Below are positions 1-8,252 of a DNA stretch of 14,463 nucleotides, one piece after another. The stretch's first letter is position 1. The number at the start of each line of letters is the position of its first letter. The translations under genes were made by a program, and so were the position numbers. Source of the DNA: Candidatus Cloacimonas sp. (GTDB taxonomy: Bacteria; Cloacimonadota; Cloacimonadia; Cloacimonadales; Cloacimonadaceae); NCBI GenBank assembly GCA_035403355.1, contig DAONFA010000041.1:1-14463 (forward strand), read 5' to 3'. The notes beneath the pieces are model-generated. The model did no database searches. It had not been told where the DNA came from and worked only from the letters and a program-made list of their open reading frames with translations.

Positions 1-32
1 TCTCAGATCAGATATTTTAGGTTCTTCAAAAT

Positions 33-138
33 AGGGGCTTTGTCAACAGCCTGAGCCCCTTAGGGCGACACTAAAATAGCGACGGTGGCGTAAGCCCCTC
101 GTAAAATGCAGAAAAAAATCTCTTCACCCTAAGGGGCT
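33..138. repeat. Non-coding cluster of alternating inverted repeats (AGGGGCT/AGCCCCT)
   Basis: The 7-mer AGGGGCT occurs at 33-39 and 132-138, and its reverse complement AGCCCCT at 54-60 and 93-99. The pair 54-65 (AGCCCCTTAGGG) and 127-138 (CCCTAAGGGGCT) is a perfect 12-bp inverted repeat with a 61-base loop, while 33-39 can instead pair with 54-60. The transcript of either strand could therefore fold in at least two exclusive ways. No reading frame of note crosses it. It lies downstream of the cyclase gene (which ends at 360 on the minus strand) and is cut off from whatever lies left of the window. It could be a REP-like dispersed repeat, a terminator region or part of a small RNA; the sequence alone does not decide. 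Confidence 0.5.
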
Positions 139-359
139 TTGAGGTATCTCAACCCTTAAAACTTGCTCAACCTGCTAAACCTTATTATCTTTTTATGTCT
201 TTTAAATATGAAATGAATATGGAATCCTATTTAATAATGATAAAAATGGTATGCATTCCGGTATGTTCAGAGGCAACAATAAGGACAGAGATGAGACCAG
301 AAATCAGGATAAAGTTTCCTTTTCAATATTCCTAATAGATTATTCAGAACAGCTATCGT
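139..359. other. Non-coding stretch downstream of the cyclase gene
   Basis: A/T-rich sequence with no convincing reading frame, no tRNA and no strong hairpin followed by a T-run on either strand. A short direct repeat GGTATG occurs at about 248 and 260. The minus-strand operon probably ends transcription here or in the repeat cluster at 33-138, but no clear intrinsic terminator is visible. Confidence 0.4.
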
Positions 360-2540
360 TTATTTTCTGTCAAAATGCCAGCAGCCATCCCAGTTTTCCC
401 AATCAATTATAGTTATACGCTGCAGCATAATTTTGGTGGGGTCGTCGTCCGGTAATAGGGTTAAGACCTGTTCAAACAAGTTTTTTGCCTCATTTTTCTG
501 TTTAGCGCAAAGCAGAGCTAAAGCGGATTCATAATTATCATAAGCGGTAATCAGTTCCGGTTTATTCTGCATATTTTCCCGGGTATCAATCACTTCGTAA
601 ATCAGGCAATTTTCGCATTTTCCTTTTACATTCACTCTGTCCAGTTTGCGGCAAAAGAATGTATCTTTCACTGCCTGATAAGTAAATTCATCAATAATTA
701 TAGTGGTATGATAATATTTATTCAGTCCTTCCAGGCGGGAACCGAAATTCATTTTATCGCCAATGCCGGTATAGTTAAAAATTCTATCCGAACCAATATT
801 GCCAACAATCACTTCTCCCGTCGCGATACCGATGCCGATGCGGAAATTTTTCAATGCCGGATGGTCTTGATTTGCTTCTTTAATATCCAGAGCTATTTGG
901 CGAATTGCAAGAGCGCTTTTTACGGCATTTTTTTCAAAACCGGAGTAAGCTACCGGTGCTCCATATAAAGCTAAAATGGCATCTCCGATATATTTATCCA
1001 AAGTTCCCCGGCAGGAAATAATCGTTTGGGTGGTCAAATTGAAATAGTTATTCATAAAAGCTGTAATTTCCGCCGGGGATAATTGCTCGCAGAGAGAAGT
1101 AAAATTGCGAACATCCACATACATAATACTGATATAGGTTTTTTCTCCACCTGCTTTTAATCTTTCCGGTGCTTTCATAATTTCCTGAATAACATCGGGT
1201 GAAACATAATGCTCAAAAGCGTCTCTGACCATTCTTTTTTCTTTGCCCTGTTCATGTGCCTGAGTAATAAATAATGCTAAAAAGCCCAGCACCCAAGGGA
1301 TAAGAGTTTCAGTGTAGTTATAGATGTAACTACTTTTTGTATAAAGGAAATAAATTGCCGGAATAGACAGCAGGGAGATTATTAAAAAAAAGCTGATGGA
1401 GATAAAAGTTTTGCTGCGGGGAATTAGAAAAGCCATCAGCATTACTGCCAATACATTAATAAGCATTAGCAAACGGAAATCCACCCAACGCACATAATTT
1501 TCATCCAGAACATTCCTGATAAAAGTGGCATGCAATTCCACCCCCGGATAGGATTTATCTAAAGGCGTTATTTTACTGTCCTTCATTCCGTAGGCAGAAG
1601 TTCCAACCAAAATGATGCGGCCTGTAAAATATTCCGGAGGAATTCTTTTATTCAGCACATCCGAAAAGGAAACATAGCGAAAGGTTTTATCGGGACCACC
1701 CTGTCCATAATATTTGAAATAATAACTGCCATCAGGGCTAAGAGGCAATTCCCGCACTATTTTATTATTGCAAAGAAGCTGACAGCTCTTATCCATTCTT
1801 ACTTCGTCTATCCTTAATAAATCCATACACAATTGCATACTGAAATTCACATAGGCATCTTTTCCATATTGCAAAAAAAGAGGATAATCGTGAATCTTTC
1901 CTGAAACATCGGGAACAATATTGGCAAAGCCCACTCCTCTTGCTGCATTAGTAAATTGAGGCATGGGAGGAGTAGGGTATTGTAACTGTAAAGGATGCTT
2001 GGGCTGCACTTTCCAGGCAACTAATTTATCAGGAAGAGCTCCGGTATAGGAAGGATAATAACTGTTGAACATTGCCAGATATACCATTCCTGCATTCTCT
2101 ATAGCTTTAATGAAACTATCATCAGTACTTAAGGCATCCATAATTTTATCCGGATTTCCGTTCACTTTTTTCAGTTCCGGACGCAATCTTTGCCTGGCAT
2201 ATCCCTGAATACTGTCGCTTTCACTAAAAAATACATCAAAAGCAATGGCTATCGGTTCATCTGCAGCCAGATTATTTACTAAATCGGCAAAAAACAAGCT
2301 GGGCCAGGAAGAATACTGACCTAATTCCTTGATGCTTTTCTCATCTATATCCACAATGCAAATTCGGTCATAAACACCTTGATATTCATTGTAAGTAATG
2401 GTATTGTGCACTTGGAGAAGGGTATCGTAAATACTTAAATCCAAGCTGCGTAATAAAATGCTGATAATAGGCAATTGTGGCAGAATTATAGATAGAAGCA
2501 ATACTGCCAAAGCAATTAGATAGTAACGCAAACGGGACAT
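360..2540 (-). CDS. CHASE2 receptor with class III adenylate cyclase domain
   Basis: A 726-aa membrane receptor likely to make cAMP in response to an extracytoplasmic signal. Residues 7-30 form an N-terminal membrane anchor. Residues about 31-345 match the CHASE2 sensor layout, including the end motif GRIILVGTSAYG (307-318) and a YPGVELHA motif (331-338). Three membrane helices follow at about 355-373, 379-400 and 412-428. The cyclase domain covers about 465-650. Metal-binding Asp476 (VDVRNFTSL) and Asp520 (DKYIGDAILA) are present, as are base-selecting Lys516 and Thr591 and transition-state residues Asn598 and Arg602 (MNFGSRLEGL). The Lys/Thr pair points to ATP rather than GTP. A TPR-like tail occupies 659-710. 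It is the last gene of a three-gene operon; ATG is preceded by AGGGA in the 17-bp gap after the FecR gene. The family is certain; the ligand is unknown. Confidence 0.95.
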   Translation of the reverse strand: MSRLRYYLIALAVLLLSIILPQLPIISILLRSLDLSIYDTLLQVHNTITYNEYQGVYDRICIVDIDEKSIKELGQYSSWPSLFFADLVNNLAADEPIAIAFDVFFSESDSIQGYARQRLRPELKKVNGNPDKIMDALSTDDSFIKAIENAGMVYLAMFNSYYPSYTGALPDKLVAWKVQPKHPLQLQYPTPPMPQFTNAARGVGFANIVPDVSGKIHDYPLFLQYGKDAYVNFSMQLCMDLLRIDEVRMDKSCQLLCNNKIVRELPLSPDGSYYFKYYGQGGPDKTFRYVSFSDVLNKRIPPEYFTGRIILVGTSAYGMKDSKITPLDKSYPGVELHATFIRNVLDENYVRWVDFRLLMLINVLAVMLMAFLIPRSKTFISISFFLIISLLSIPAIYFLYTKSSYIYNYTETLIPWVLGFLALFITQAHEQGKEKRMVRDAFEHYVSPDVIQEIMKAPERLKAGGEKTYISIMYVDVRNFTSLCEQLSPAEITAFMNNYFNLTTQTIISCRGTLDKYIGDAILALYGAPVAYSGFEKNAVKSALAIRQIALDIKEANQDHPALKNFRIGIGIATGEVIVGNIGSDRIFNYTGIGDKMNFGSRLEGLNKYYHTTIIIDEFTYQAVKDTFFCRKLDRVNVKGKCENCLIYEVIDTRENMQNKPELITAYDNYESALALLCAKQKNEAKNLFEQVLTLLPDDDPTKIMLQRITIIDWENWDGCWHFDRK

Positions 2541-2557
2541 TAATTCCCTGAACTTTC

Positions 2558-3229
2558 TTATTTTACCGGTGGTAAACTATCCAAGGTAGAACTATCCGGA
2601 AAATCCTCCTTCAGCTGTTGAATATGTTTATTCATCATAGTTTTATTCCCCTGTTCGTCATAAATCATAATTAAGCAGGCATGCGAAAGTTCCGCGTTTT
2701 TAGCTAAAGGGGACTGTTCAATGATTTTTTCAAAAATTGCCACTGCGTTGGGGTAATCCTTATCATCCATATAGGTTAAAGCATCCTGAAGATTACACTC
2801 GGGCTCGTCATACCAGAATAACTGACTCTCTGGCATCACTTCTACTTCTTCTCTTCTAATCCCGGCAACATCACTGGCATTGTGTTGTTCGTTTTGCACG
2901 CGCAGATTATTGATTCTTTCCCACATCTTGTTTCTATAGTCAGGATTGTTTAATGCTTTCTTTTGTAGTTCACTGATGCTGATTTGCGTGTTGGCATTGA
3001 TGGAAGAAACATAATTGTTGTTCCATCTGATTTCTGCTTTGGAATCCGGACCTGTTTTAATAAAACCTTCGGGTTCCACTTCCATATTCAAAGTAGCTGT
3101 TCTGTAACTTAGATTGGGGGATGCTTTGTATTGCACTTCGCCTACTATAAAACGAATTTTGCCTACAGATGCGGCTGAAAGACATAATGCTATCAGCACA
3201 AAAGTGATAGCGAGCATAGTTTTTTTCAT
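2558..3229 (-). CDS. Exported FecR-domain protein with TPR-like C-terminus
   Basis: A 223-aa protein with a signal peptide (MKKT, hydrophobic core to about residue 20, likely cleavage near SAAS). Residues about 22-110 fit the FecR domain: a KIRFIVGEVQYK strand, then GFIKTGPDSKAEIRW and a paired strand NANTQISISEL. In the classical system FecR relays signals between an outer-membrane transporter and a sigma factor. Many FecR-domain proteins have no sigma partner, and none is present here. Residues about 145-210 form a TPR-like helical pair (ALTYMDDKDYPNAVAIFEKI). There is no C-terminal membrane anchor, so it is probably periplasmic. The ATG has a good ribosome site (AGGAGAG about 8 nt upstream) that overlaps the end of the preceding gene, 5 bp away, and suggests translational coupling. 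Its role beside the CHASE2 cyclase is inferred to be as a periplasmic partner or sensor accessory. Confidence 0.9.
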   Translation of the reverse strand: MKKTMLAITFVLIALCLSAASVGKIRFIVGEVQYKASPNLSYRTATLNMEVEPEGFIKTGPDSKAEIRWNNNYVSSINANTQISISELQKKALNNPDYRNKMWERINNLRVQNEQHNASDVAGIRREEVEVMPESQLFWYDEPECNLQDALTYMDDKDYPNAVAIFEKIIEQSPLAKNAELSHACLIMIYDEQGNKTMMNKHIQQLKEDFPDSSTLDSLPPVK

Positions 3230-3234
3230 TTGTT

Positions 3235-6200
3235 TTACTCTCCTGTATATAGCAATAAATCGGAATATATTTGTTGATTAACAGAGCGTAACAGATCTTT
3301 ATTGCTCATCCGGTTAAAATATTCTCTGGCTTGATACTGATTGCCACATTGATATTCCAGAATGCATAAATTGCGTAAAATCAAATCCATATCTTGATTA
3401 TGTTCCATTGCCTTCAAATAATTGGCTCGGGCTGCTTCATAATTTTTATTATTCAACTGCAGGTTGCCTAAATTGATTAAAGCACTGTGATTATCCGGGT
3501 CTTGATTCAAAATATATGTCCATAATTCGGCAGCTTTGGCGGGACGTTCATTTTTTACACACCAAAGAGCATATTTATTAGCTACAATTAAATTGCCGGG
3601 ATATTTATTGAGCGTAGCAATAAATTCTTCTTCCTGAGCAACTTTCCCCATCAGTTTGATGTTTTCAATTTCTTCTTCGTATTTTGATACTGCCTGTTCC
3701 CTATTGCCGTATTCATAAGTGGAAATTATTTCTGTATAAGGTGCCGGAGGATAAAGCTGATGAGCAATTTCAAATTCAATCAGTTGCAGGTCTATGCCTT
3801 TTTCTATAAGCATATTATAGCGTTTACTGGCTTCCTTCCAGCTGGTAGTAAAGGTCTCTTTACCCAAAAGAGTGGTTTCTAAAGGCAACCAGTATTTTCT
3901 ATTTTTATAGATGAACTGGCTGGGGCTAAAACCATAAGTTAAAATTTCCTCTGCAGTAATTCCGGTATTAATAACGAGCATCACATGATTCTGAATATCA
4001 ATAAAACCGCACTCCCCTCCAATAACGGATAAACTGGATGCTAAAAGAGCCAGCAAATCGTCACAGTCACCTGCTTTCTGAGTTAAAGTTTGAAAAGGAA
4101 ATTGCACATAGTCAATTTCGCTGCCAGCTAAATTGGAAGAAGACATATCACTAATATACTTAATCCCGTTAGCGCTGTAAAAACACCACAGCTGCACAGC
4201 CCGTTGAATGTTTTTATTCATTTCTCCCGAGGGCTGAGTTTTAAACAGCTGGGTGATTTTTGTAGTTACAAAGTTCCGCAGATTATCATCTGCAGGATTT
4301 ACAAAACAGGCATATTGTTTGCGATCATTCCAGTCCATAGCATTGATACCCTGGACATGAAGGATATCGCTTTTATTTATTACACCTTTTTTTTGAGCAA
4401 ACTGCCATTCCACTTGCACTTCTATATTGAAAGTTGCGGGACCGTTTTTACATAAGTCAAATATCCTATTATTGATTGGAATCGTGATGTCTATTTGCTG
4501 TTCAGAACCTCCCATTAAAACCGGAATCACTTTCTTAAACGGCTTGTCCGTTATTTGGGGAATAGTAACTTGCAACGAAATATCCTCTATGGAAATATCC
4601 CGGGTATTATAGAGAGTAACGGTTCCGAGTGGATGGGTCTTATAATATTCGCAGAGAGCAGGAAAGACCTTGTAAAAATCAAGTTTCTTAACTTCTATCT
4701 CATCTCTTTTTTCGTTATAATACTTCCTTGTTGCGGCGGTAGTTATGGCTTTATCCTGGAGCTGTTTAACATCAGGTGCATATTGAAGGGCAATTTGAAT
4801 TTCTTTCCAGGCGTCATCATAGCGTTGTTCTTTTATTAACAAATCGTGATAGAATTCGTGATACGCAGTTGTAGTGCTATCCGAAGCAATATATTGATAG
4901 ATATTATCCATCACCGCTAACGCTTCAGAAGAACGCAATTCCTTATCTAATGCCTGAGCATAGGCAAAACCGTATTTAACCTCTTTAGGCATTATTTGAT
5001 AAGCGCTGGCAAAATTCCTCGTTGCTTCATTCGCTTTCCTGTTTTTGGCATAAGCATTCCCCAGGCAGTAATAATATTCGGCTTCGTTAGGATTAAGCTG
5101 AAGGGCATCATTATATTTATCAATTGCTTCGGCATATCTTCCTTCAGCAAAAAAGCAATCTCCAATCAGTTTCTGAATAGCATCCGCACTCTGATTGCTG
5201 GCTCGGAGTAATGTTCTCTGCAAAGAATTTCTGGCAGCTACATATTCTTTATTCAGCATCAGCAGCTCACCCAGTTTTATCTCATTATCCAGATTATTTT
5301 CCAGAGCAATCAATTCGCGCATAGCAGATAAAGCATTGGCATAATTTGCCAGGTTTTCTTCGGAATATGCTAAATAACGAATTACTTCCTTATCACCGGT
5401 AAATTTGATTAAATATGAATTGCAGAGCTCTTTCACTTTGGCATAGTTCTTATCCATATAATAAAGCGAAATCAGCTCGCGCATAATACCTTGGTCATCT
5501 GTTCTTCTAAAGTTTTCCAGATAGGCAATACCCTGTTTGTAGTCACCCATCATTCTATATATTTCGGCTTTCTGGATAGCAGTATTTACTCGCACCCCCA
5601 CAAGTTTTTCAATAGAGCCGATGCTGACTAATGCTTTCTCAAATTCGTTCTGACTGATGAACATTTGAGCTTCCAGAGTGTAGGTCTGCACAATCTCCTC
5701 GCCAAAATTAACACCGGTAAAGATTTTGGAAGCTCTTTCCAATGCCTGAACCGCTCCCTCATAGTTTTTGCTCTGTGCCAAATAACGGTAATAGGAATAA
5801 GCATCTTCAATCTCTTCACTGAGAGGACCGGGTTTCTCGTCGGCAGATATAGATTGCACTCTGTAAGTGCTAATTTGCGGCTTGGGTTCAGTAATTACAA
5901 AACGCGGTTCACTCACTTTGTATGTTTGGGTTTGATTTTCTGCTTTCTCAATAACATACCAGTTATAAATTCCTTCAGCAACATCCCAGGAAAGTTCCGC
6001 TTGCTTATCTTGATTAACGATAAAGCGAATGGTCTGCGGTTTTTTGGGACTGAAGTAAAAAGTTAGTAATCGGGTATTGGCTGCCATTCTATCACAGATA
6101 TAGAGATTGTTTTCCTTCGGTATATAGCGGATTAAATATATATCCCCGAAACCGGGAAAAGCGCCACTTGTATTTTTGGCAAAGTATTGTTGCTCAGTCC

Positions 6201-7809
6201 GGTTATTATTTTTTATGTTTAGCTGTTGGGTTTGGGCGTCAATGTAACCAATGTTGTTGTTAAACAATATATCAAAAGTGCTTATTTTAGGTGCAGTTGT
6301 CACAAGTTGGAGATTTCTTTCATTACTCAGCGGTATTTGATAGATTGCATTATTATTTGCCAGGAAATACAGATTTTGTCCGTCAGTTCTTAATAACTGC
6401 GGTTTCAGCATTTTACTTTTCAGGTCTATATTACGCATGTGAGCAGAATTTTCGCTGAAAATGGCAATCCGGTAATTTCCCTGATCGGCTACATAAACCA
6501 TTCCTTCATTATCTACAGCTATCCCTGCAGGCATATTCAGCCGTCCATTTTGGGAACCCTTACCGCCAAAGGAATCAATATAATCACCGGTTAGTGCGTT
6601 ATAAATAAAGACCTTGCAGGATTTGCCATCCACAGCATAAAGTTTGTTATTATAGATAGCAATAGCATCAAAACCTTTCACTCCCTTTTTCTGTTCCGCT
6701 ACGGCATAGATATTGAAAATGCTGTTATCATCTACCCTGCAAGTAATGGCATCGGTGGTCTTTTTGGCTTTATTAAATTGCACCGTAGTGTTATGAACAT
6801 AATATTTTCTGCCGTCCTGCACAAGATAATCCTTGGTTTTCAATTCTTTACTTTCCGCCAATTGGGGACGCATAGTATAATCAGGTTTCTGCAGGACATC
6901 CATTGTAGAAAATTCGCTGTCCAGATATAACTTTACAGTTCTAACTTTGCTGTCCAGAATTCCTATAAGCACTTTTCCGTTATTGTCCACCGTTTTAATA
7001 ATAGCTGGTTGTTGAAAGGAAACCATTGAACCATTCGTATCTTTTGAACCCCAGGTTGATTTGGAAAAAAGGCGTCCGGAAGAATTCGTCTTTCCAATTT
7101 TAGTGCTAAGAGCATAAATTACATAATACTCATTATATTTATTTATGGAAGCATCCGGAATCCGATCACTTTTATTATCGGGAGTTGCAAACTCAAAACT
7201 ACCGGCAGGAGTTAAATTCTGATTGAAATGCAGCATTGATTGGGTTTTGCCTTTGTTTACCAGAATATGGATTATTTGGTCTTCTCCCAGGCACATAGAT
7301 AAAGGAGCCAGAATGGACACCTTTCCTAAAAACATTCCTTCATTGGTAAAAGAAAGAAGTTCATTGCGTCCTGCATCCAAAACATAGATAAAGCCCTGAT
7401 AATTTACCAGGATGCGAATAGCGTTTCTAAATTGAATATCCGGTGAACCCTTAAAGGAAATAGTCCTTAAGTATTTGCCATTATAACCATAAAGATATAT
7501 TGAACTTGCCTTGGAATCAAGAAGATATAATGTTGTCTCATCTCCTGTAATGTCATTAGCTTTTCCCGCATAGGGAAGCTTGGCAAAAACCGGTTGTAAA
7601 AATACATTCTGGCTGGCATCCCATGCTTTGATAATTCCTTTTGTATTATCTACACAATAAGCAACGCTGCCCTGAAGATGAAAACAATCTACTCCAAAAG
7701 AATTAACCTTATCTTTGGAGACCTGAACAATATGCACCGGTTGAGGTATAGCTAATAGCAATATCCAGCTAAGAGAGATAATTGTAACCAAGAAAAGGGA
7801 TTTTTTCAT
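3235..7809 (-). CDS. Exported beta-propeller (NHL) / TPR / transglutaminase-like protein
   Basis: A 1524-aa exported multi-domain protein. A signal peptide (MKKSLFLV, hydrophobic to about residue 21) precedes a long beta-propeller-like region to about 590. That region contains one clear NHL repeat at about 416-455 (GRLNMPAGIAVDNEGMVYVA). A fibronectin-III-like segment follows at about 592-668, then TPR repeats at about 670-1020 (for example YAEAIDKYNDALQLNPNEAE), a beta-sandwich-like stretch at 1045-1155, and a transglutaminase-like domain at about 1165-1320. That domain has candidate Cys1249 (AGDCDDLLALLAS) and His1275 (IQNHVMLVIN); the third position appears to be Glu1311 (WLPLETT) where Asp is usual. 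More TPRs end the protein (about 1400-1510). ATG at 7809 is chosen because AGGGAG (7820-7815) sits 5 nt upstream. A GTG two codons earlier overlaps that site. It is the first gene of the operon with the FecR and cyclase genes. Whether the domain acts as a protease, amidase or inert scaffold is unknown. Confidence 0.9.
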   Translation of the reverse strand: MKKSLFLVTIISLSWILLLAIPQPVHIVQVSKDKVNSFGVDCFHLQGSVAYCVDNTKGIIKAWDASQNVFLQPVFAKLPYAGKANDITGDETTLYLLDSKASSIYLYGYNGKYLRTISFKGSPDIQFRNAIRILVNYQGFIYVLDAGRNELLSFTNEGMFLGKVSILAPLSMCLGEDQIIHILVNKGKTQSMLHFNQNLTPAGSFEFATPDNKSDRIPDASINKYNEYYVIYALSTKIGKTNSSGRLFSKSTWGSKDTNGSMVSFQQPAIIKTVDNNGKVLIGILDSKVRTVKLYLDSEFSTMDVLQKPDYTMRPQLAESKELKTKDYLVQDGRKYYVHNTTVQFNKAKKTTDAITCRVDDNSIFNIYAVAEQKKGVKGFDAIAIYNNKLYAVDGKSCKVFIYNALTGDYIDSFGGKGSQNGRLNMPAGIAVDNEGMVYVADQGNYRIAIFSENSAHMRNIDLKSKMLKPQLLRTDGQNLYFLANNNAIYQIPLSNERNLQLVTTAPKISTFDILFNNNIGYIDAQTQQLNIKNNNRTEQQYFAKNTSGAFPGFGDIYLIRYIPKENNLYICDRMAANTRLLTFYFSPKKPQTIRFIVNQDKQAELSWDVAEGIYNWYVIEKAENQTQTYKVSEPRFVITEPKPQISTYRVQSISADEKPGPLSEEIEDAYSYYRYLAQSKNYEGAVQALERASKIFTGVNFGEEIVQTYTLEAQMFISQNEFEKALVSIGSIEKLVGVRVNTAIQKAEIYRMMGDYKQGIAYLENFRRTDDQGIMRELISLYYMDKNYAKVKELCNSYLIKFTGDKEVIRYLAYSEENLANYANALSAMRELIALENNLDNEIKLGELLMLNKEYVAARNSLQRTLLRASNQSADAIQKLIGDCFFAEGRYAEAIDKYNDALQLNPNEAEYYYCLGNAYAKNRKANEATRNFASAYQIMPKEVKYGFAYAQALDKELRSSEALAVMDNIYQYIASDSTTTAYHEFYHDLLIKEQRYDDAWKEIQIALQYAPDVKQLQDKAITTAATRKYYNEKRDEIEVKKLDFYKVFPALCEYYKTHPLGTVTLYNTRDISIEDISLQVTIPQITDKPFKKVIPVLMGGSEQQIDITIPINNRIFDLCKNGPATFNIEVQVEWQFAQKKGVINKSDILHVQGINAMDWNDRKQYACFVNPADDNLRNFVTTKITQLFKTQPSGEMNKNIQRAVQLWCFYSANGIKYISDMSSSNLAGSEIDYVQFPFQTLTQKAGDCDDLLALLASSLSVIGGECGFIDIQNHVMLVINTGITAEEILTYGFSPSQFIYKNRKYWLPLETTLLGKETFTTSWKEASKRYNMLIEKGIDLQLIEFEIAHQLYPPAPYTEIISTYEYGNREQAVSKYEEEIENIKLMGKVAQEEEFIATLNKYPGNLIVANKYALWCVKNERPAKAAELWTYILNQDPDNHSALINLGNLQLNNKNYEAARANYLKAMEHNQDMDLILRNLCILEYQCGNQYQAREYFNRMSNKDLLRSVNQQIYSDLLLYTGE

Positions 7810-7866
7810 ATCCACTCCCTGCTCATTTCATAATCTAAATTATGTTACATTTAAACAACACCAAAC

Positions 7867-7901
7867 CTTAAAAACCTCCTCTGCGGGAAGAAGGTTTTAA
7901 G
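7867..7901. promoter_or_regulatory. Hairpin in the leader of the propeller/FecR/cyclase operon
   Basis: CTTAAAAACCT (7867-7877) and AGGTTTTAAG (7892-7901) pair with one bulged A around a 14-base loop. It lies about 60 nt upstream of the first start codon, so it would be in the transcribed leader if the promoter at 7978-8007 is used. It could be a leader structure or a protein-binding site; it is not followed by a T-run in the transcribed direction. Confidence 0.35.
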
Positions 7902-7977
7902 CCAACAAATCCAAATAAATCGGGAAGAGATAATAACAATTTCTTCACCTGTATATCCATATTTATATTACTTTTTC

Positions 7978-8007
7978 CTTATCCTTCCAATTCCCCTATC
8001 CTGTCAA
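7978..8007 (-). promoter_or_regulatory. Candidate sigma-70-type promoter of the three-gene operon
   Basis: On the minus strand a perfect TTGACA (8007-8002) is followed after 18 nt by GATAAG (7983-7978, 4 of 6 matches to TATAAT). Transcription would start near 7971, giving a leader of about 160 nt. The -35 is perfect and the same hexamer precedes the porin and dehydrogenase genes. The -10 is weak, which would fit a promoter that needs an activator. Confidence 0.4.
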
Positions 8008-8034
8008 GCAAAAACTTTTGTTACCTTTCTAACG

Positions 8035-8048
8035 GGAATAATTATTCC
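8035..8048. promoter_or_regulatory. Perfect 14-bp palindrome, candidate operator
   Basis: GGAATAATTATTCC is a perfect 14-bp palindrome centred about 35 bp upstream of the TTGACA at 8007-8002. That is where a dimeric activator of the propeller/FecR/cyclase operon would be expected to bind. It does not resemble the CRP consensus. Function is inferred only from symmetry and position. Confidence 0.35.
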
Positions 8049-8087
8049 GGATTTCGTTTATAAACAGCTAATTCAGCTAAAAGAAAA

Positions 8088-8206
8088 CGAGTTGTAAATC
8101 CTTGCTTAGCCAAAGTCCTTTGTCGTTCCTGCTTCAGGAGGTTTGCGGCAAAATCTTTACCTGAGAACGGCAGCGGATTGTTGCTGCAAAAGAATTTTAC
8201 AACTCG
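8088..8206. repeat. 119-bp fold-back element with 11-bp terminal inverted repeats
   Basis: CGAGTTGTAAA (8088-8098) and TTTACAACTCG (8196-8206) are perfect terminal inverted repeats. Inside are a hairpin at 8119-8152 (TTTGTCG / CGGCAAA with one G-T wobble, and inner CCTG/CAGG) and a second small hairpin GCAGC (8170-8174) / GCTGC (8183-8187). There is no coding potential and no evident target-site duplication. The left arm resembles the reverse complement of 10389-10413, so this is probably a dispersed repeat (MITE-like or REP-like) rather than a feature of one gene. It sits just downstream of the P5C dehydrogenase gene. Confidence 0.5.
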
Positions 8207-8214
8207 CCAAATGA

Positions 8215-8230
8215 CTGTTTTCGCAAACAG
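8215..8230. other. Small hairpin downstream of P5C dehydrogenase
   Basis: CTGTTT (8215-8220) and AAACAG (8225-8230) form a short stem 22 bp past the stop codon of the dehydrogenase gene. No T-run follows on the minus strand, so it is a weak terminator candidate at best and may simply protect the mRNA 3' end. Confidence 0.3.
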
Positions 8231-8252
8231 CTATATTTATATGCTTCTCCGA

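Noticed and set aside
5665..6066. Long plus-strand frames inside the 1524-aa gene (also near 9393-9893, 12543-12773 and 13182-13661)
   Set aside because: They are opposite-strand shadows of well-supported genes and have no protein-like domain pattern or ribosome sites.
7807..7815. GTG at 7815 as start of the propeller/transglutaminase-like protein
   Set aside because: It overlaps the ribosome site AGGGAG (7820-7815), which is well placed for the ATG at 7809; that ATG begins a typical signal peptide (MKKS).
8215..8230. Strong terminator for the P5C dehydrogenase gene
   Set aside because: The stem is only 6 bp, A/T-rich, and lacks a following T-run on the minus strand.
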